A DNA stretch of 52,993 bases from Pseudomonadota bacterium (GCA_023458315.1 JAEXAH010000053.1:1-52993); one strand, 5' to 3'. Shown: positions 37,122 to 49,000, counted from the stretch's first letter. Notes: generated by a model not told the origin, from the letters alone. A program made the numbers and translations.

Positions 37122-38723
37122 TCAGCCCTGGCGGCGGGCCGAGAAGTTCTTGGGCACCAGGATGGTGCTCTGCACCGGCGCGATGCGGTCGGGCGCCGGG
37201 TAATCGATGGTGTAGTGCAGCCCCCGGCTTTCGCGGCGTTGCAGCGCCGAGCGCACGATCAGATCGGCGACCATGGACAGGTTGCGCAATTCCAGCAGGT
37301 CGCTGGTGACGCGGAAGCCGCCGTAATATTCCTCGATCTCGCTCAACAGCAGCTTGATGCGGTGCTTGGCCCGCTCCAGCCGCTTGGTCGAACGCACGAT
37401 GCCCACATAATCCCACATGAAGCGGCGCAATTCGTCCCAATTATGGGCGACCACCACTTCCTCGTCGGAATCCGTGACCCAGCTTTCGTCCCAGGCGGGG
37501 ATCACCGGCGGCGGCGGGATGGCGCCCAGCCGCTCGGCGATGTCGGCGGCCGAGGCGGCGCCGAACACCAGGCATTCCAGCAACGAGTTGGAGGCCAGAC
37601 GGTTGGCGCCGTGCAGGCCGGTGCACGACACCTCGCCGATGGCGTACAGATTGTCCACGTCGGTGCGGCCGGACAGGTCGGTCAGCACGCCGCCGCAGGT
37701 GAAATGCGCCGCCGGAACCACCGGGATCGGTTCCTTGGTCATGTCGATGCCGTATTTCAGGCATTCGGCGTGGATGTTGGGGAAATGGCTGGTGATGAAC
37801 TCGGCCGGTTTGTGGCTGATGTCCAGGAACACGCTCTTGCAGCCCAAACGCTTCATCACGTCGTCGATGGCGCGGGCGACGATGTCGCGCGGCGCCAACT
37901 CGCCGCGTTCGTCGTATTCGTCCATGAAGCGGGTGCCGTCAGGGCGCAGCAGCCGCCCGCCCTCGCCGCGCACCGCCTCGGAAATCAGGAAGGACTTGGC
38001 CTGGGGGTGGTACAGGCAGGTGGGGTGGAACTGGCTGAATTCCATGTTGGCGACCCGGCACCCGGCGCGCCACGCCATGGCGATGCCGTCGCCGGTCGAA
38101 CCGTCCGGGTTGGACGAATACAGATAGACCCGCGACGCCCCGCCCGAGGCCAGCACCACGGCGCGGGCCGCCAGCGTCACCACCTTGCCGGTATGGCGGT
38201 CCAGGGCATAGGCGCCGACGCAGCGGCCCAGGCGGTCGCCGCCCTGGCGCTCGCGGATCAGATCGACGGCGTTGTGGTGTTCGAACACCTCGGCGCCCGA
38301 GGCGCGCAGCTTTTCCATCAGGCCGGTCTGCACGGCGCGGCCGGTGGCGTCGGCGGAATGGATGACGCGGCGGTGCGAATGGCCGCCCTCGCGCGTCAGG
38401 TGATAGGCGCCGTCCTCGCGGTCGAACGCCACGCCCTGGCCGATCAGCCATTCCACCGCCGCGCGGGCATTTTCCACCACGAAGCGCACGGAATCCAGAT
38501 TGCACAGCCCGGCCCCGGCGACCAGGGTGTCGTGGATGTGGTTTTCCGTGGAATCGATGGCGTCCAGCACGGCGGCGATGCCGCCCTGGGCGTACATGGT
38601 GCTGCCTTCCGACAGCGGTCCCTTGGCCAGCACCGCCACGCGGGCGTTGGGCCTGGCCTCAAGAACCCGCAACGCCGCCGACAGACCGGCGGCCCCGGAC
38701 CCGATCACCAGAAGGTCGTACAT
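37122..38723 (-). CDS. nadB: L-aspartate oxidase
   Basis: 533-residue flavoenzyme that oxidises L-aspartate to iminoaspartate, the first step of de novo NAD synthesis. FAD-binding GSGAAGLSAAL lies at the N-terminus. The succinate-dehydrogenase-like signature STMYAQGGIAAVLD, the active-site segment HFTCGGVLTDLSGRTDVDNL and LHGANRLASNSLLECLVFGA are all present. It follows nadC by 18 nt and has AAGGGA upstream of the ATG. Confidence 0.96.
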   Translation of the reverse strand: MYDLLVIGSGAAGLSAALRVLEARPNARVAVLAKGPLSEGSTMYAQGGIAAVLDAIDSTENHIHDTLVAGAGLCNLDSVRFVVENARAAVEWLIGQGVAFDREDGAYHLTREGGHSHRRVIHSADATGRAVQTGLMEKLRASGAEVFEHHNAVDLIRERQGGDRLGRCVGAYALDRHTGKVVTLAARAVVLASGGASRVYLYSSNPDGSTGDGIAMAWRAGCRVANMEFSQFHPTCLYHPQAKSFLISEAVRGEGGRLLRPDGTRFMDEYDERGELAPRDIVARAIDDVMKRLGCKSVFLDISHKPAEFITSHFPNIHAECLKYGIDMTKEPIPVVPAAHFTCGGVLTDLSGRTDVDNLYAIGEVSCTGLHGANRLASNSLLECLVFGAASAADIAERLGAIPPPPVIPAWDESWVTDSDEEVVVAHNWDELRRFMWDYVGIVRSTKRLERAKHRIKLLLSEIEEYYGGFRVTSDLLELRNLSMVADLIVRSALQRRESRGLHYTIDYPAPDRIAPVQSTILVPKNFSARRQG

Positions 38724-38741
38724 GGACAGTCCCTTATATAT

Positions 38742-39582
<841 letters not shown>

Positions 39583-39590
<8 letters not shown>

Positions 39591-40614
39591 TGGGCGTGCT
39601 CCCTTGCGACATGGGGACCGACTTGGACATTTCCAGCATGCGTTCCAGCGGCTTCAGCGCCTGGGTGCGCAATTCCTCGGGCACGGTCAGGGCCGGGGCC
39701 TCGTTGACCATGGCCAGGTAAATCTTTTCCAGCGTGTTGCGCGCCATGAACGGGCAATCGGCGCAGGACGCGCAGGCGCCGTCGGCGAAGGGCGCCGGGA
39801 TGAAGGTCTTGTCCGGCGCCGCCTTGGTCATCTGGTGGATGATGTGCGGCTCGGTGGCGATGATGAATTCGGCGGCATCGGTCTTGATGACGTAATCCAG
39901 GATGCCCTTGGTCGAGCCGATGTAATCGGCGTGCTGCAACACCGTTTCCGGGCATTCGGGATGGGCGGCGACCAGGGCGTTGGGGTGGCGCACCTTCAGC
40001 TTGACCAGTTCCTTTTCCGAGAACTGCTCGTGGATGATGCAGCTTCCCGGCCACAGGGTCATCTCGCGCCCGGTCTTGCGGGCGATATAGCCGCCCAGGT
40101 GACGGTCGGGGGCGAAGACGATGGGGCGGTCCGGCGGCAGGGAATTGACGATCACCTCGGCGTTGGACGAGGTGACGATGACGTCGGACAGCGCCTTGAT
40201 CTCGGCGGAACAGTTGATGTAGGTGACGGCCAGATGGTCGGGGTGTTTCTCGCGGAAGGCGCGGAACGCCTCGGGGCGGCAGGATTCCTCCAGCGAGCAG
40301 CCCGCCTCGGCATCGGGGATCACCACGATCTTGCCGGGGCTCAGGATCTTCGCCACCTCGCCCATGAAGCGCACGCCGCAGAACACGATCATGGCGGCAT
40401 CGGTGGCCGCCGCCTTGCGCGACAGGTCCAGGGAATCGCCGACGAAATCGGCCAGGTCCTGAATTTCGCCGTCCTGGTAGTAATGGGCCAGGATGATGGC
40501 GTTCTTTTCCTTGCGCAGCCGGTCGATCTCGGCCACCAGATCCAGGGTGGGGTCGATCTGGGCCTCGGTCATGGCACCGGCGGCAGGCAGGATAACGGTC
40601 TGGGTCATGGGCAT
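39583..40614 (-). CDS. nadA: Quinolinate synthase A
   Basis: 343-residue [4Fe-4S] enzyme that condenses iminoaspartate with dihydroxyacetone phosphate to quinolinate. Family segments NAIILAHYYQDGEIQDLADF, VFCGVRFMGEVAKILSP and HPECPETVLQHADYIGST are present. The three cluster cysteines are spread along the chain as in the family; near the C-terminus lies GACASCADCPFM, a local CxxCxxC. The ATG at 40614 has AAAGG 5 nt upstream; a second ATG at 40608 is also possible. First gene of nadA-nadC-nadB and two small genes. Confidence 0.95.
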
Positions 40615-40860
40615 TCTGGCCTTTGCGGCGGAGCGGGGCGGCTGCTCCGGTAAAACGGAAAGTGAAGTAAGAGCGAATTTCCGCGCCGAGCGCAACCCAT
40701 CACCGCGCGAAGCGCGCCCCATCACCACGCGGTTTTCGGCATTTCCAGGATGGCCACACCCTGCCAACGTCATAGCACGGTATGCCCATCTGGCGAATTT
40801 CCCCACCGGTGCCGATGCCGCATTATTCGGTTGGGGCACGGCGGAAGGAACGCCAGGATC
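40615..40860. promoter_or_regulatory. Divergent intergenic region nadA / receiver gene with direct repeats
   Basis: Two CCCATCACC copies lie at 40696-40704 and 40718-40726, 22 bp apart (about two helical turns), 82-110 nt upstream of nadA. Between them is a small hairpin CGCGC-gaa-GCGCG. The spacing suits a dimeric repressor. NAD-synthesis operons in alphaproteobacteria are often repressor-controlled, but no regulator gene is nearby. Role is inference. Confidence 0.35.
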
Positions 40861-41268
40861 ATGGGTATGTTGATACAGCCGGATGACGGAATTCCTCCGC
40901 TGATCGTGGTGATCGAGGACGAGGCCATCGTCATGGCCGGATACCAGATGCTGTTCGAGAGCTGGGGATACCGCGTGGTCGCCGCCCCCGACGTGGAAGA
41001 GGCGTTGCAGACCCTGCGCGACACCCGCGTCCGCCCCGATTTCATCCTGGCCGATTACCGCCTGAAGGAAGGCAATACCGGGGCCGAGGCCATCCAGGCC
41101 CTGCGCAGCGCCTTCGGCGACGCCATCCCCGGCGTGCTGGTGACGGGCGACACCGCCGTCGACCGCCTGCGTCACGCCGCCGCCAGCGGCCTGCCCATCC
41201 TGCACAAGCCGGTCAACGGCCGCCAGTTGCACGATATCCTGCAACGCTCGCTGGGGGCGGCGGCTTAA
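40861..41268 (+). CDS. Single-domain response regulator (receiver only)
   Basis: 135 residues, one receiver domain. Acidic pocket IEDEA, phospho-acceptor Asp near residue 65 (FILADYRLKEG), switch Thr in LVTGDT and Lys in LHKPVNG are all present. LADYRLKEGNTGAEAI is the form usual for receivers attached to hybrid histidine kinases. There is no output domain and no kinase next to it. ATG 40861 or 40867 possible. Its TAA shares bases with the stop of the convergent gene. Confidence 0.88.
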   Translation: MGMLIQPDDGIPPLIVVIEDEAIVMAGYQMLFESWGYRVVAAPDVEEALQTLRDTRVRPDFILADYRLKEGNTGAEAIQALRSAFGDAIPGVLVTGDTAVDRLRHAAASGLPILHKPVNGRQLHDILQRSLGAAA

Positions 41269-41579
41269 CTTTCCGCCAGCATCTCGTCGCGCAGGCGGCG
41301 CAGGCCCGGCGGCATGGTCAGGGTGTCGCGGTCCCAGCCCTCGCGGTCCAGGATCTGCGACAGGCATTCCTCCATCCCCGCATGGGCCTGTTCGGTGGCG
41401 GCGGCGATCAGGTCGTGGACATCCTGGTTGCCGGGGCGTTCGCGGCACCCGGCCTGATAGGCCCACAATTCCCGCAGGTTCAGGATTTCCCGGCACACCT
41501 GGGCCGGACAGGCGCACATGTAGATGGCCGACTGGTCGAGGATCTTTTCCAGTTGCGCCGCCGAGAAACGTTCCCGCAT
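41265..41579 (-). CDS. Small conserved-looking Cys-containing protein
   Basis: 104 residues, not recognised. It has a cysteine group YMCACPAQVCREIL near residues 20-33 and a further Cys in AGCRERPG, which could bind a metal or form a redox site. The rest is helical and acidic at the end. A GGAG ribosome-binding site lies 7 nt upstream of the ATG at 41579. It follows the P-type ATPase gene by 61 nt on the same strand, so cotranscription is likely. Confidence 0.7.
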   Translation of the reverse strand: MRERFSAAQLEKILDQSAIYMCACPAQVCREILNLRELWAYQAGCRERPGNQDVHDLIAAATEQAHAGMEECLSQILDREGWDRDTLTMPPGLRRLRDEMLAES

Positions 41580-41640
41580 CGATTTACTCCGGTTGCTGTG
41601 CGCCCATGATGTCGTGTCTGGCGGCCGTCTTGGCAAGCGT

Positions 41641-44310
<2,670 letters not shown>

Positions 44311-44509
44311 GGCGCGTTCCCCCCCCCCTCGGACCAATCTTTCAAAGATAAGTCCGAACCGCAAAAATCAACAGGCGGGATCGTGGCGGCAAGGGTGGGG
44401 GTACATGTGCGAAAAATGCTTTTTCTTCGCTTTGTCATGCCCGCAAACGGGCCGCAGCGTTAGCATGGTCCGACCCGTCGCACCCGCCCCGCCTGCCCCG
44501 GAGGTTGCC

Positions 44510-44596
44510 ATGAAGTCGGACTGGTTGCCCGAAGCCATGCTGGCCGTCGCCTTCGCCGTGGCCCTGTTCAGCCAGTCGGCGCGACTGTTCCCGTGA
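44510..44596 (+). CDS. 28-residue membrane protein
   Basis: A tiny reading frame, MKSDWLPEAMLAVAFAVALF then SQSARLFP, with a GGAGG ribosome-binding site 5 nt before the ATG. A single hydrophobic helix occupies residues ~8-21. It lies between the divergently oriented P-type ATPase gene (start 44310) and the convergent NarL-type regulator (stop 44609), with room for its own promoter. Not recognised. The perfect ribosome-binding site and clean membrane segment are the evidence; no homologue comparison was possible. Confidence 0.5.
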   Translation: MKSDWLPEAMLAVAFAVALFSQSARLFP

Positions 44597-44608
44597 CGGA
44601 ATGCCGGG

Positions 44609-45265
44609 TCAGTGCGCCTGATCCGGGGCGGTCAGGCCCAGTTGCGAGGCCGCGACCACCGCGCGGGTGCGGTTGTTGACGTTCAACGCCTTCAGGATGG
44701 CGGTGACGTGCAGCTTGACCGTGCCCTCGGCCAGTTGCAGCACGCGGGCGATTTCCTTGTTGGACTTGCCCTGGCCCAGCAGCGCCAGCACCTCGCGCTG
44801 GCGCGGGGTCAGGAACGACACGGCGTTTTCGTTGGCCAGCGGGCCGGCGTCGTTCTGGGGCGTGCTCGGCTCCAGCAGCGCCGGGGGCAGATAGACGCCG
44901 CCCGACAGCACCAGCTTCAGCGCCGACAGCATGACCCGCGACGACGAGGTCTTGGGGATGAATCCGGCGGCGCCCATGTTGACCGCCTGCAACACATGGC
45001 GGCGGTCGTCGGACGCCGACAGCACGATCAGCGGCACGGCGGCGGGCAGCATGGTGCGCAGGGTCTGCAACCCCTCGTTCCAGGCCATGCCGGGCATGTT
45101 CAGGTCCAGCAGCACGATGTCGAAATCCGACTGGGACTCGACCTCGGCGATGGCCTGGGTGAAGTCGCATGCCTCGACGATGGTCAGCTCTGCCCCGAGC
45201 TGGTCCAGAACATGGCGCAACCCGTCGCGGAACAGTTCATGGTCGTCGGCAATCAGAATCTTCAT
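44609..45265 (-). CDS. NarL/FixJ-type response regulator
   Basis: 218 residues. Receiver domain with DDH pocket, phospho-acceptor Asp54 (IVLLDLNMPG) and Lys in GFIPKTSSS. A linker leads to a LuxR-type helix-turn-helix: LTPRQREVLALLGQGKSNKE then IARVLQLAEGTVKLHVTAIL. It should bind DNA as a dimer when phosphorylated. No sensor kinase lies beside it. ATG at 45265 is chosen; a GTG at 45274 with AAAAGG upstream is an alternative. Confidence 0.9.
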   Translation of the reverse strand: MKILIADDHELFRDGLRHVLDQLGAELTIVEACDFTQAIAEVESQSDFDIVLLDLNMPGMAWNEGLQTLRTMLPAAVPLIVLSASDDRRHVLQAVNMGAAGFIPKTSSSRVMLSALKLVLSGGVYLPPALLEPSTPQNDAGPLANENAVSFLTPRQREVLALLGQGKSNKEIARVLQLAEGTVKLHVTAILKALNVNNRTRAVVAASQLGLTAPDQAH

Positions 45266-45274
45266 CGTCCTCAC

Positions 45275-45741
45275 CGTACCTTTTGGTGTTTCGGCCGGTC
45301 TTGCCGGCGGCCCGTCTGCGCCCTGGCAGTCCCCGATCGCTATGGTGTCAGCAAAACGGGGTGTCCGTCACTAGGAAAAAGGTTGGCGGAGGTCGCCACC
45401 GCCCCTTTTGGTAAGTCCTTGTGCCTGCCGCTGAAATATGGGTGGGTGCGGCAGATGCAATATGAAGGGGCGGTTTCATTTCCTAATCATACCGTGGTCA
45501 TAAACATTGATTGTAAGAAGGTATGTCCAAGGCGAGATTTGTGAAGGGGGGATGCCGATGATTGACTTCATCCTTCGCCGGTGGGGCGATGCGCCTATTT
45601 GGCGGGCGGGAAAAACATGGGGTGCATCTCGCGTAATCGGAAATACCCCCCATATTTCCCTTCCAGGAACGGGCGGGGTGTCCTAGACACTCCGCTTGCG
45701 AGGGGGAGGGTGTCTCGAGTGATAGAGTGGAGAACGACGCG
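45275..45741. other. Intergenic region upstream of the NarL-type gene
   Basis: No convincing gene in this stretch of about 470 bp. It is less GC-rich than its surroundings between 45455 and 45560. A hairpin with arms CTGCCGC (45425-45431) and GCGGCAG (45448-45454) is visible. It should contain the promoter of the NarL-type gene (minus) and of the small gene at 45742 (plus). Confidence 0.4.
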
Positions 45742-45951
45742 ATGGCGCGACGCGAGGTTGCCGCGGGGCAAAGGTATCAGCCCGTCGGGTCCAGCACGGA
45801 ATGGGAAGTGCGCGAACTGGTCAGGGACGGCGAGGGCATCGTCCACGCCCGCATGACCAAGGTGGGTGACGCCACGGCGCACAAGATGATTTCCGCCTCG
45901 GCCCTGCGCGACAGCCGGTTGTACCGGTTGGTGGCGGCGGCGGGCGATTGA
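45742..45951 (+). CDS. Small protein of unknown function
   Basis: 69 residues beginning MARREVAAGQRYQPVGSSTE. The short beta-rich body (WEVRELVRDGEGIVHARMTK) and DATAHKMISASALRDSRLY look like a compact folded domain. GGAGA lies 9 nt before the ATG. A perfect 30-bp palindrome follows 28 nt after its stop. Not recognised; monocistronic by context. Confidence 0.65.
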   Translation: MARREVAAGQRYQPVGSSTEWEVRELVRDGEGIVHARMTKVGDATAHKMISASALRDSRLYRLVAAAGD

Positions 45952-45979
45952 AGAAAAACCCATAGGGCTGAAGACAGAT

Positions 45980-46009
45980 CGGGCCGCCGGATGATCATCC
46001 GGCGGCCCG
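45980..46009. terminator. Perfect 30-bp palindrome after the small gene
   Basis: CGGGCCGCCGGATGA (45980-45994) is followed immediately by its exact complement (45995-46009). As RNA it forms a very stable hairpin, although no long T run follows (only CTGTTTC). Likely terminator of the upstream small gene. Confidence 0.65.
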
Positions 46010-46017
46010 ACTGTTTC

Positions 46018-46090
46018 GAGGAAGCCGGGGGGGATTGGGGGAGGGCTTCCTCGGGCTTTCGGAGCAGCCGGGGGGGGAGGAGGCTGCTCC
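46018..46090 (+). repeat. Two tandem hairpins with G-tract loops
   Basis: Hairpin 1: GAGGAAGCC (46018-46026) and GGCTTCCTC (46044-46052), loop with G7 and G5 runs. Hairpin 2: GGAGCAGCC (46061-46069) and GGCTGCTCC (46082-46090), loop with a G8 run. Both stems are perfect 9-mers and both end in GCC/GGC next to the G loop. With the palindrome at 45980 they form a row of three strong structures. Confidence 0.75.
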
Positions 46091-46502
46091 GTGCTTGGTG
46101 TGACCACTATGCCCGGATTCGCCGCGCGCGGAAATTGTCCTTCCGCCGTACTCCCCTGGGGCGAAAGTGGCAGGACCATGGGGGAGGGCCTATCCGACCG
46201 AGGGATGCCCCCCCTTCACAGGATGCCCCCCTTCACAGGATGCATGGCCGCCCCCGGAATTCCGCCCTTGCCCGGCCCGCGCGCCCGGCGAGCATTGCCC
46301 AACCCCTTGCGCAGCCGCCATTTCCACACCGCAAGCACTGCGTTTTGGCGCTTTCGGGACTGGATTTGACCGGGCGAGTGTGCAATATGGTCACGTCAGA
46401 ATTCGGCAGGCATTCCGCCCAACAGACGCCCCGCGCCCGCTGGCGTTTCCCGCCCCGTGGCCGGTCGGCTGTCGCCGTGTCGTTACCCAAGTGGAGGAAG
46501 AT
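46091..46502 (+). promoter_or_regulatory. gap upstream region with a tandem repeat
   Basis: No gene visible in these ~410 bp. A tandem duplication of GGATGCCCCCCTTCACA lies at 46203-46237 (first copy has one extra C). A TTGACC at 46366-46371 followed by CAATATGG is the only promoter-like text but the spacing is short. The gap ribosome-binding site GGAGGAAG lies just before 46503. Confidence 0.4.
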
Positions 46503-47504
46503 ATGACTGTTCGTGTAGGCATCAACGGGTTCGGCCGCATTGGGCGCATGGTGTTCCGTGCCGCCACCAAGCACTACCCGGAGCTGGAGATCGTCGCCAT
46601 CAACGATCTGCTCGACCCCGAGTATCTGGCCTACATGCTGAAGTACGATTCGGTGCACGGCCGCTTCGAGGGTGAAATCTCGGTCGAGGGCAACACCCTG
46701 ATCGTCAACGGCAAGAAGATTCGTCTGACCCAGGTCAAGGACCCGGCCGAGCTGAAGTGGAACGAGGTCAACGTCGATCTGGTGATCGAATCGACCGGCC
46801 TGTTCCTGACCAAGGAAGCCTGCGAGAAGCACATCGCCGCCGGTGCCAAGAAGGTGGTGCAGTCCGCCCCCTCCAAGGACGACACCCCGATGTTCGTCTA
46901 TGGCGTGAACCACGAAACCTATGCCGGTCAGACCATCGTGTCCGCCGCCTCGTGCACCACCAACTGCCTGGCCCCGGTCGCCAAGGTGCTGAACGACAAT
47001 TGGGGCGTGAAGCGCGGTCTGATGACCACCGTCCACGCCGCCACCGCCACCCAGAAGACCGTTGACGGCCCGTCCTCCAAGGATTGGCGCGGCGGCCGCG
47101 GCATCCTGGAAAACATCATCCCGTCGTCCACCGGCGCCGCCAAGGCCGTCGGCGTGGTGCTGCCCGCCCTGAACAAGAAGCTGACCGGCATGTCGTTCCG
47201 CGTCCCGACCTCGGACGTGTCGGTGGTCGATCTGACCGTCGAGCTGGAAAAGCCCGCCAAGTACGAAGAAATCGTCGCCGCCATGAAGGCCGCCTCCGAA
47301 GGCGCGCTCAAGGGCGTGCTGGGCTTCACCAACGAAAAGGTGGTTTCCACCGATTTCGTCGGCTGCCCGCTGCCGTCCATCTTCGACGCCGAAGCCGGTA
47401 TCCAGTTGGACAGCACCTTCGTCAAGGTCGTGTCCTGGTACGACAATGAATACGGCTACACCTGCAACATGCTGCGTTTCGTGCAGTACGTCGCCACCCA
47501 CTAA
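46503..47504 (+). CDS. gap: Glyceraldehyde-3-phosphate dehydrogenase, type I
   Basis: 333-residue glycolytic/gluconeogenic enzyme, and Calvin-cycle enzyme in autotrophs. The NAD(P)-binding N-terminus VRVGINGFGRIGRMVFRAA and the active site SAASCTTNCLAPVAKVL with the catalytic Cys are present, as is SWYDNEYGYTCNML. Adenine-nucleotide preference is not decidable, though Asp in AINDLLD near residue 35 favours NAD. A strong GGAGGAAG ribosome-binding site precedes the ATG. pgk follows after 18 nt. Confidence 0.97.
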   Translation: MTVRVGINGFGRIGRMVFRAATKHYPELEIVAINDLLDPEYLAYMLKYDSVHGRFEGEISVEGNTLIVNGKKIRLTQVKDPAELKWNEVNVDLVIESTGLFLTKEACEKHIAAGAKKVVQSAPSKDDTPMFVYGVNHETYAGQTIVSAASCTTNCLAPVAKVLNDNWGVKRGLMTTVHAATATQKTVDGPSSKDWRGGRGILENIIPSSTGAAKAVGVVLPALNKKLTGMSFRVPTSDVSVVDLTVELEKPAKYEEIVAAMKAASEGALKGVLGFTNEKVVSTDFVGCPLPSIFDAEAGIQLDSTFVKVVSWYDNEYGYTCNMLRFVQYVATH

Positions 47505-47522
47505 GGGCCGGGAGGGAACACA

Positions 47523-48743
47523 ATGTTCCGCACCATCGACGCCCTTGATGTGAAGGGCAAGCGGGTCCTGGTCCGCGCCGACCTGAACGTTCCTGCCAAG
47601 GACGGCAAGGTCACGGACACCACCCGTATCGACCGCTCGGCGGCCACGCTCAAGGAGCTGGCCGCCAAGGGCGCCAAGGTCATCGTGCTCACCCATTTCG
47701 GCCGCCCCAAGGGGCGCGAGGACAAGTACTCGCAGAAGCTGCTGGTGGAGCCGCTGGCCAAGGCCGTGGGTCAGGCCGTCGCCTGGGCCGACGACTGCAT
47801 CGGCCCCGAGGCCGAAAAGGTCATCGCCGCCCTCAAGGACGGTGACATCGCCCTGTTGGAAAACGTGCGCTTCCATCCCGAGGAAGAGAAGAACGAGCCG
47901 TCCTTCGCCACCAAGCTGGCGGCGCTGGGCGACCTCTACGTCAACGACGCCTTCTCGACCGCGCACCGCGCCCATGCCTCGACCGAAGGTCTGGCCCACA
48001 TCCTTCCGGCCGCCGCCGGTCGTCTGATGCAGGCCGAACTGGAGGCGCTGGGCAAGGCGCTGGGCGCTCCGGAAAAGCCGGTGGCCGCCGTGGTCGGCGG
48101 CGCCAAGGTTTCCACCAAGCTGGACCTGCTGGGCAATCTGGTGGCCAAGGTGGATTACCTGATCATCGGTGGCGGCATGGCCAACACCTTCCTCTACGCG
48201 CAGGGCAAGGCCGTCGGCAAGTCGCTGTGCGAAAAGGAAATGGCCGATACCGCCCGGGAAATCCTGGAAAAAGCCAAGGCCGCCAAGTGCCACATCGTCC
48301 TGCCGGTCGATGCGGTGGTGGCCGGTGAGTTCGCCGAGAACGCGCCCAACAGCGTGGTGTCGGTGGATGCCGTTCCCGACGACAAGATGATCCTGGATGC
48401 CGGTCCCGCCAGCATCGAGGCCATCATCGACCGTCTGGGCGGCTGCAAGACCCTGGTGTGGAACGGCCCGCTGGGCGCGTTCGAAATCGCGCCCTTCAAC
48501 AAGGCGACCGATGCCGTGGCCCAGGCCGCGGCCGAACGCACCAAGCAGGGCAAGCTGCTGACCGTGGCCGGTGGCGGTGACACCGTCGCCGCCTTGGCCA
48601 AGGCGGGCGTGGACGAGAAGTTCTCGTATGTGTCCACCGCTGGCGGTGCGTTCCTGGAATGGCTGGAAGGCAAAACCCTGCCGGGCGTCGCCGCGCTTGA
48701 AGTCAAGCACGGCGCCGGGTGCGGTTGCGGCCACAAGCACTAA
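47523..48743 (+). CDS. pgk: Phosphoglycerate kinase
   Basis: 406-residue kinase of the ATP-generating step after Gap. N-terminal signature KRVLVRADLNVPAKDGKVTD, HFGRPKGREDKYS, ENVRFHPEEEKNEPSF, NDAFSTAHRAHAST, and the C-terminal nucleotide-binding region WNGPLGAFEIAPFN and VAGGGDTVAAL are all present. The His/Cys-rich tail (HGAGCGCGHKH) is an oddity that could bind metal. Cotranscribed with gap and followed by a repeat and a terminator. Confidence 0.97.
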   Translation: MFRTIDALDVKGKRVLVRADLNVPAKDGKVTDTTRIDRSAATLKELAAKGAKVIVLTHFGRPKGREDKYSQKLLVEPLAKAVGQAVAWADDCIGPEAEKVIAALKDGDIALLENVRFHPEEEKNEPSFATKLAALGDLYVNDAFSTAHRAHASTEGLAHILPAAAGRLMQAELEALGKALGAPEKPVAAVVGGAKVSTKLDLLGNLVAKVDYLIIGGGMANTFLYAQGKAVGKSLCEKEMADTAREILEKAKAAKCHIVLPVDAVVAGEFAENAPNSVVSVDAVPDDKMILDAGPASIEAIIDRLGGCKTLVWNGPLGAFEIAPFNKATDAVAQAAAERTKQGKLLTVAGGGDTVAALAKAGVDEKFSYVSTAGGAFLEWLEGKTLPGVAALEVKHGAGCGCGHKH

Positions 48744-48752
48744 GCATCCAAT

Positions 48753-48794
48753 CCCTCCCTCCCTCGGCCGCGCCGGGGAAGGGTTGGGGTGGGG
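48753..48794. repeat. GC-rich dispersed repeat after pgk
   Basis: The CCCTCCCTCGG...GGGGAAGGGTTGGGGTGGGG stretch is a degenerate, reverse-oriented copy of the repeat at 50361-50400 (CCCCACCCCGGCCCTCCCCC type). Such elements are common between alphaproteobacterial genes. Partial stem only. Confidence 0.6.
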
Positions 48795-48807
48795 CAGATT
48801 TACGAAG

Positions 48808-48839
48808 AAGGCGGGTGCCGTTTGGCGCCCGCCTTTTTT
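48808..48839 (+). terminator. Rho-independent terminator of gap-pgk
   Basis: Stem AAGGCGGGTGCC (48808-48819) with GGCGCCCGCCTT (48824-48835), one G-T wobble, GTTT loop, followed by a T run to 48839. Lies 64 nt after the pgk stop. Confidence 0.92.
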
Positions 48840-48877
48840 GTTGGTCTTTCGCGGACCGATTCGCCCGTCACCCCGAC

Positions 48878-48983
48878 AGGCGGAACGAGCCAGCGGTAAC
48901 ACGGATAAACACGGATGGATGGGATGGGCACGGATGTTGACCTTACTTCTCCGTCATGCCCGTGCTTGGCGCGGGCATCCATC
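48878..48983. repeat. Dispersed ~105-bp repeat, second copy
   Basis: Starts GGCGGAACGAGCCAGCGGTA, continues with ACACGGAT repeats, and ends in a hairpin ATGCCCGTG (48956-48964) and CGCGGGCAT (48970-48978). It matches the minus strand of 9563-9668 with few differences. It lies between the pgk terminator and the vapBC promoter. Confidence 0.85.
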
Positions 48984-49000
48984 CGGCGCTCAATGCTTGT

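Noticed and set aside
46018..46090. CRISPR-like spaced repeats
   Set aside because: Only two dissimilar hairpins, no uniform spacers and no cas genes anywhere in the window.
45595..46179. Minus-strand open frame opposite the 69-residue gene
   Set aside because: It runs through strong palindromes and G/C tracts, giving Pro/Gly runs; the plus-strand gene has a ribosome-binding site and a following hairpin.
46233..48902. Long minus-strand open frame across gap and pgk
   Set aside because: Antisense shadow of two certain genes; no start signal and no recognisable domain.
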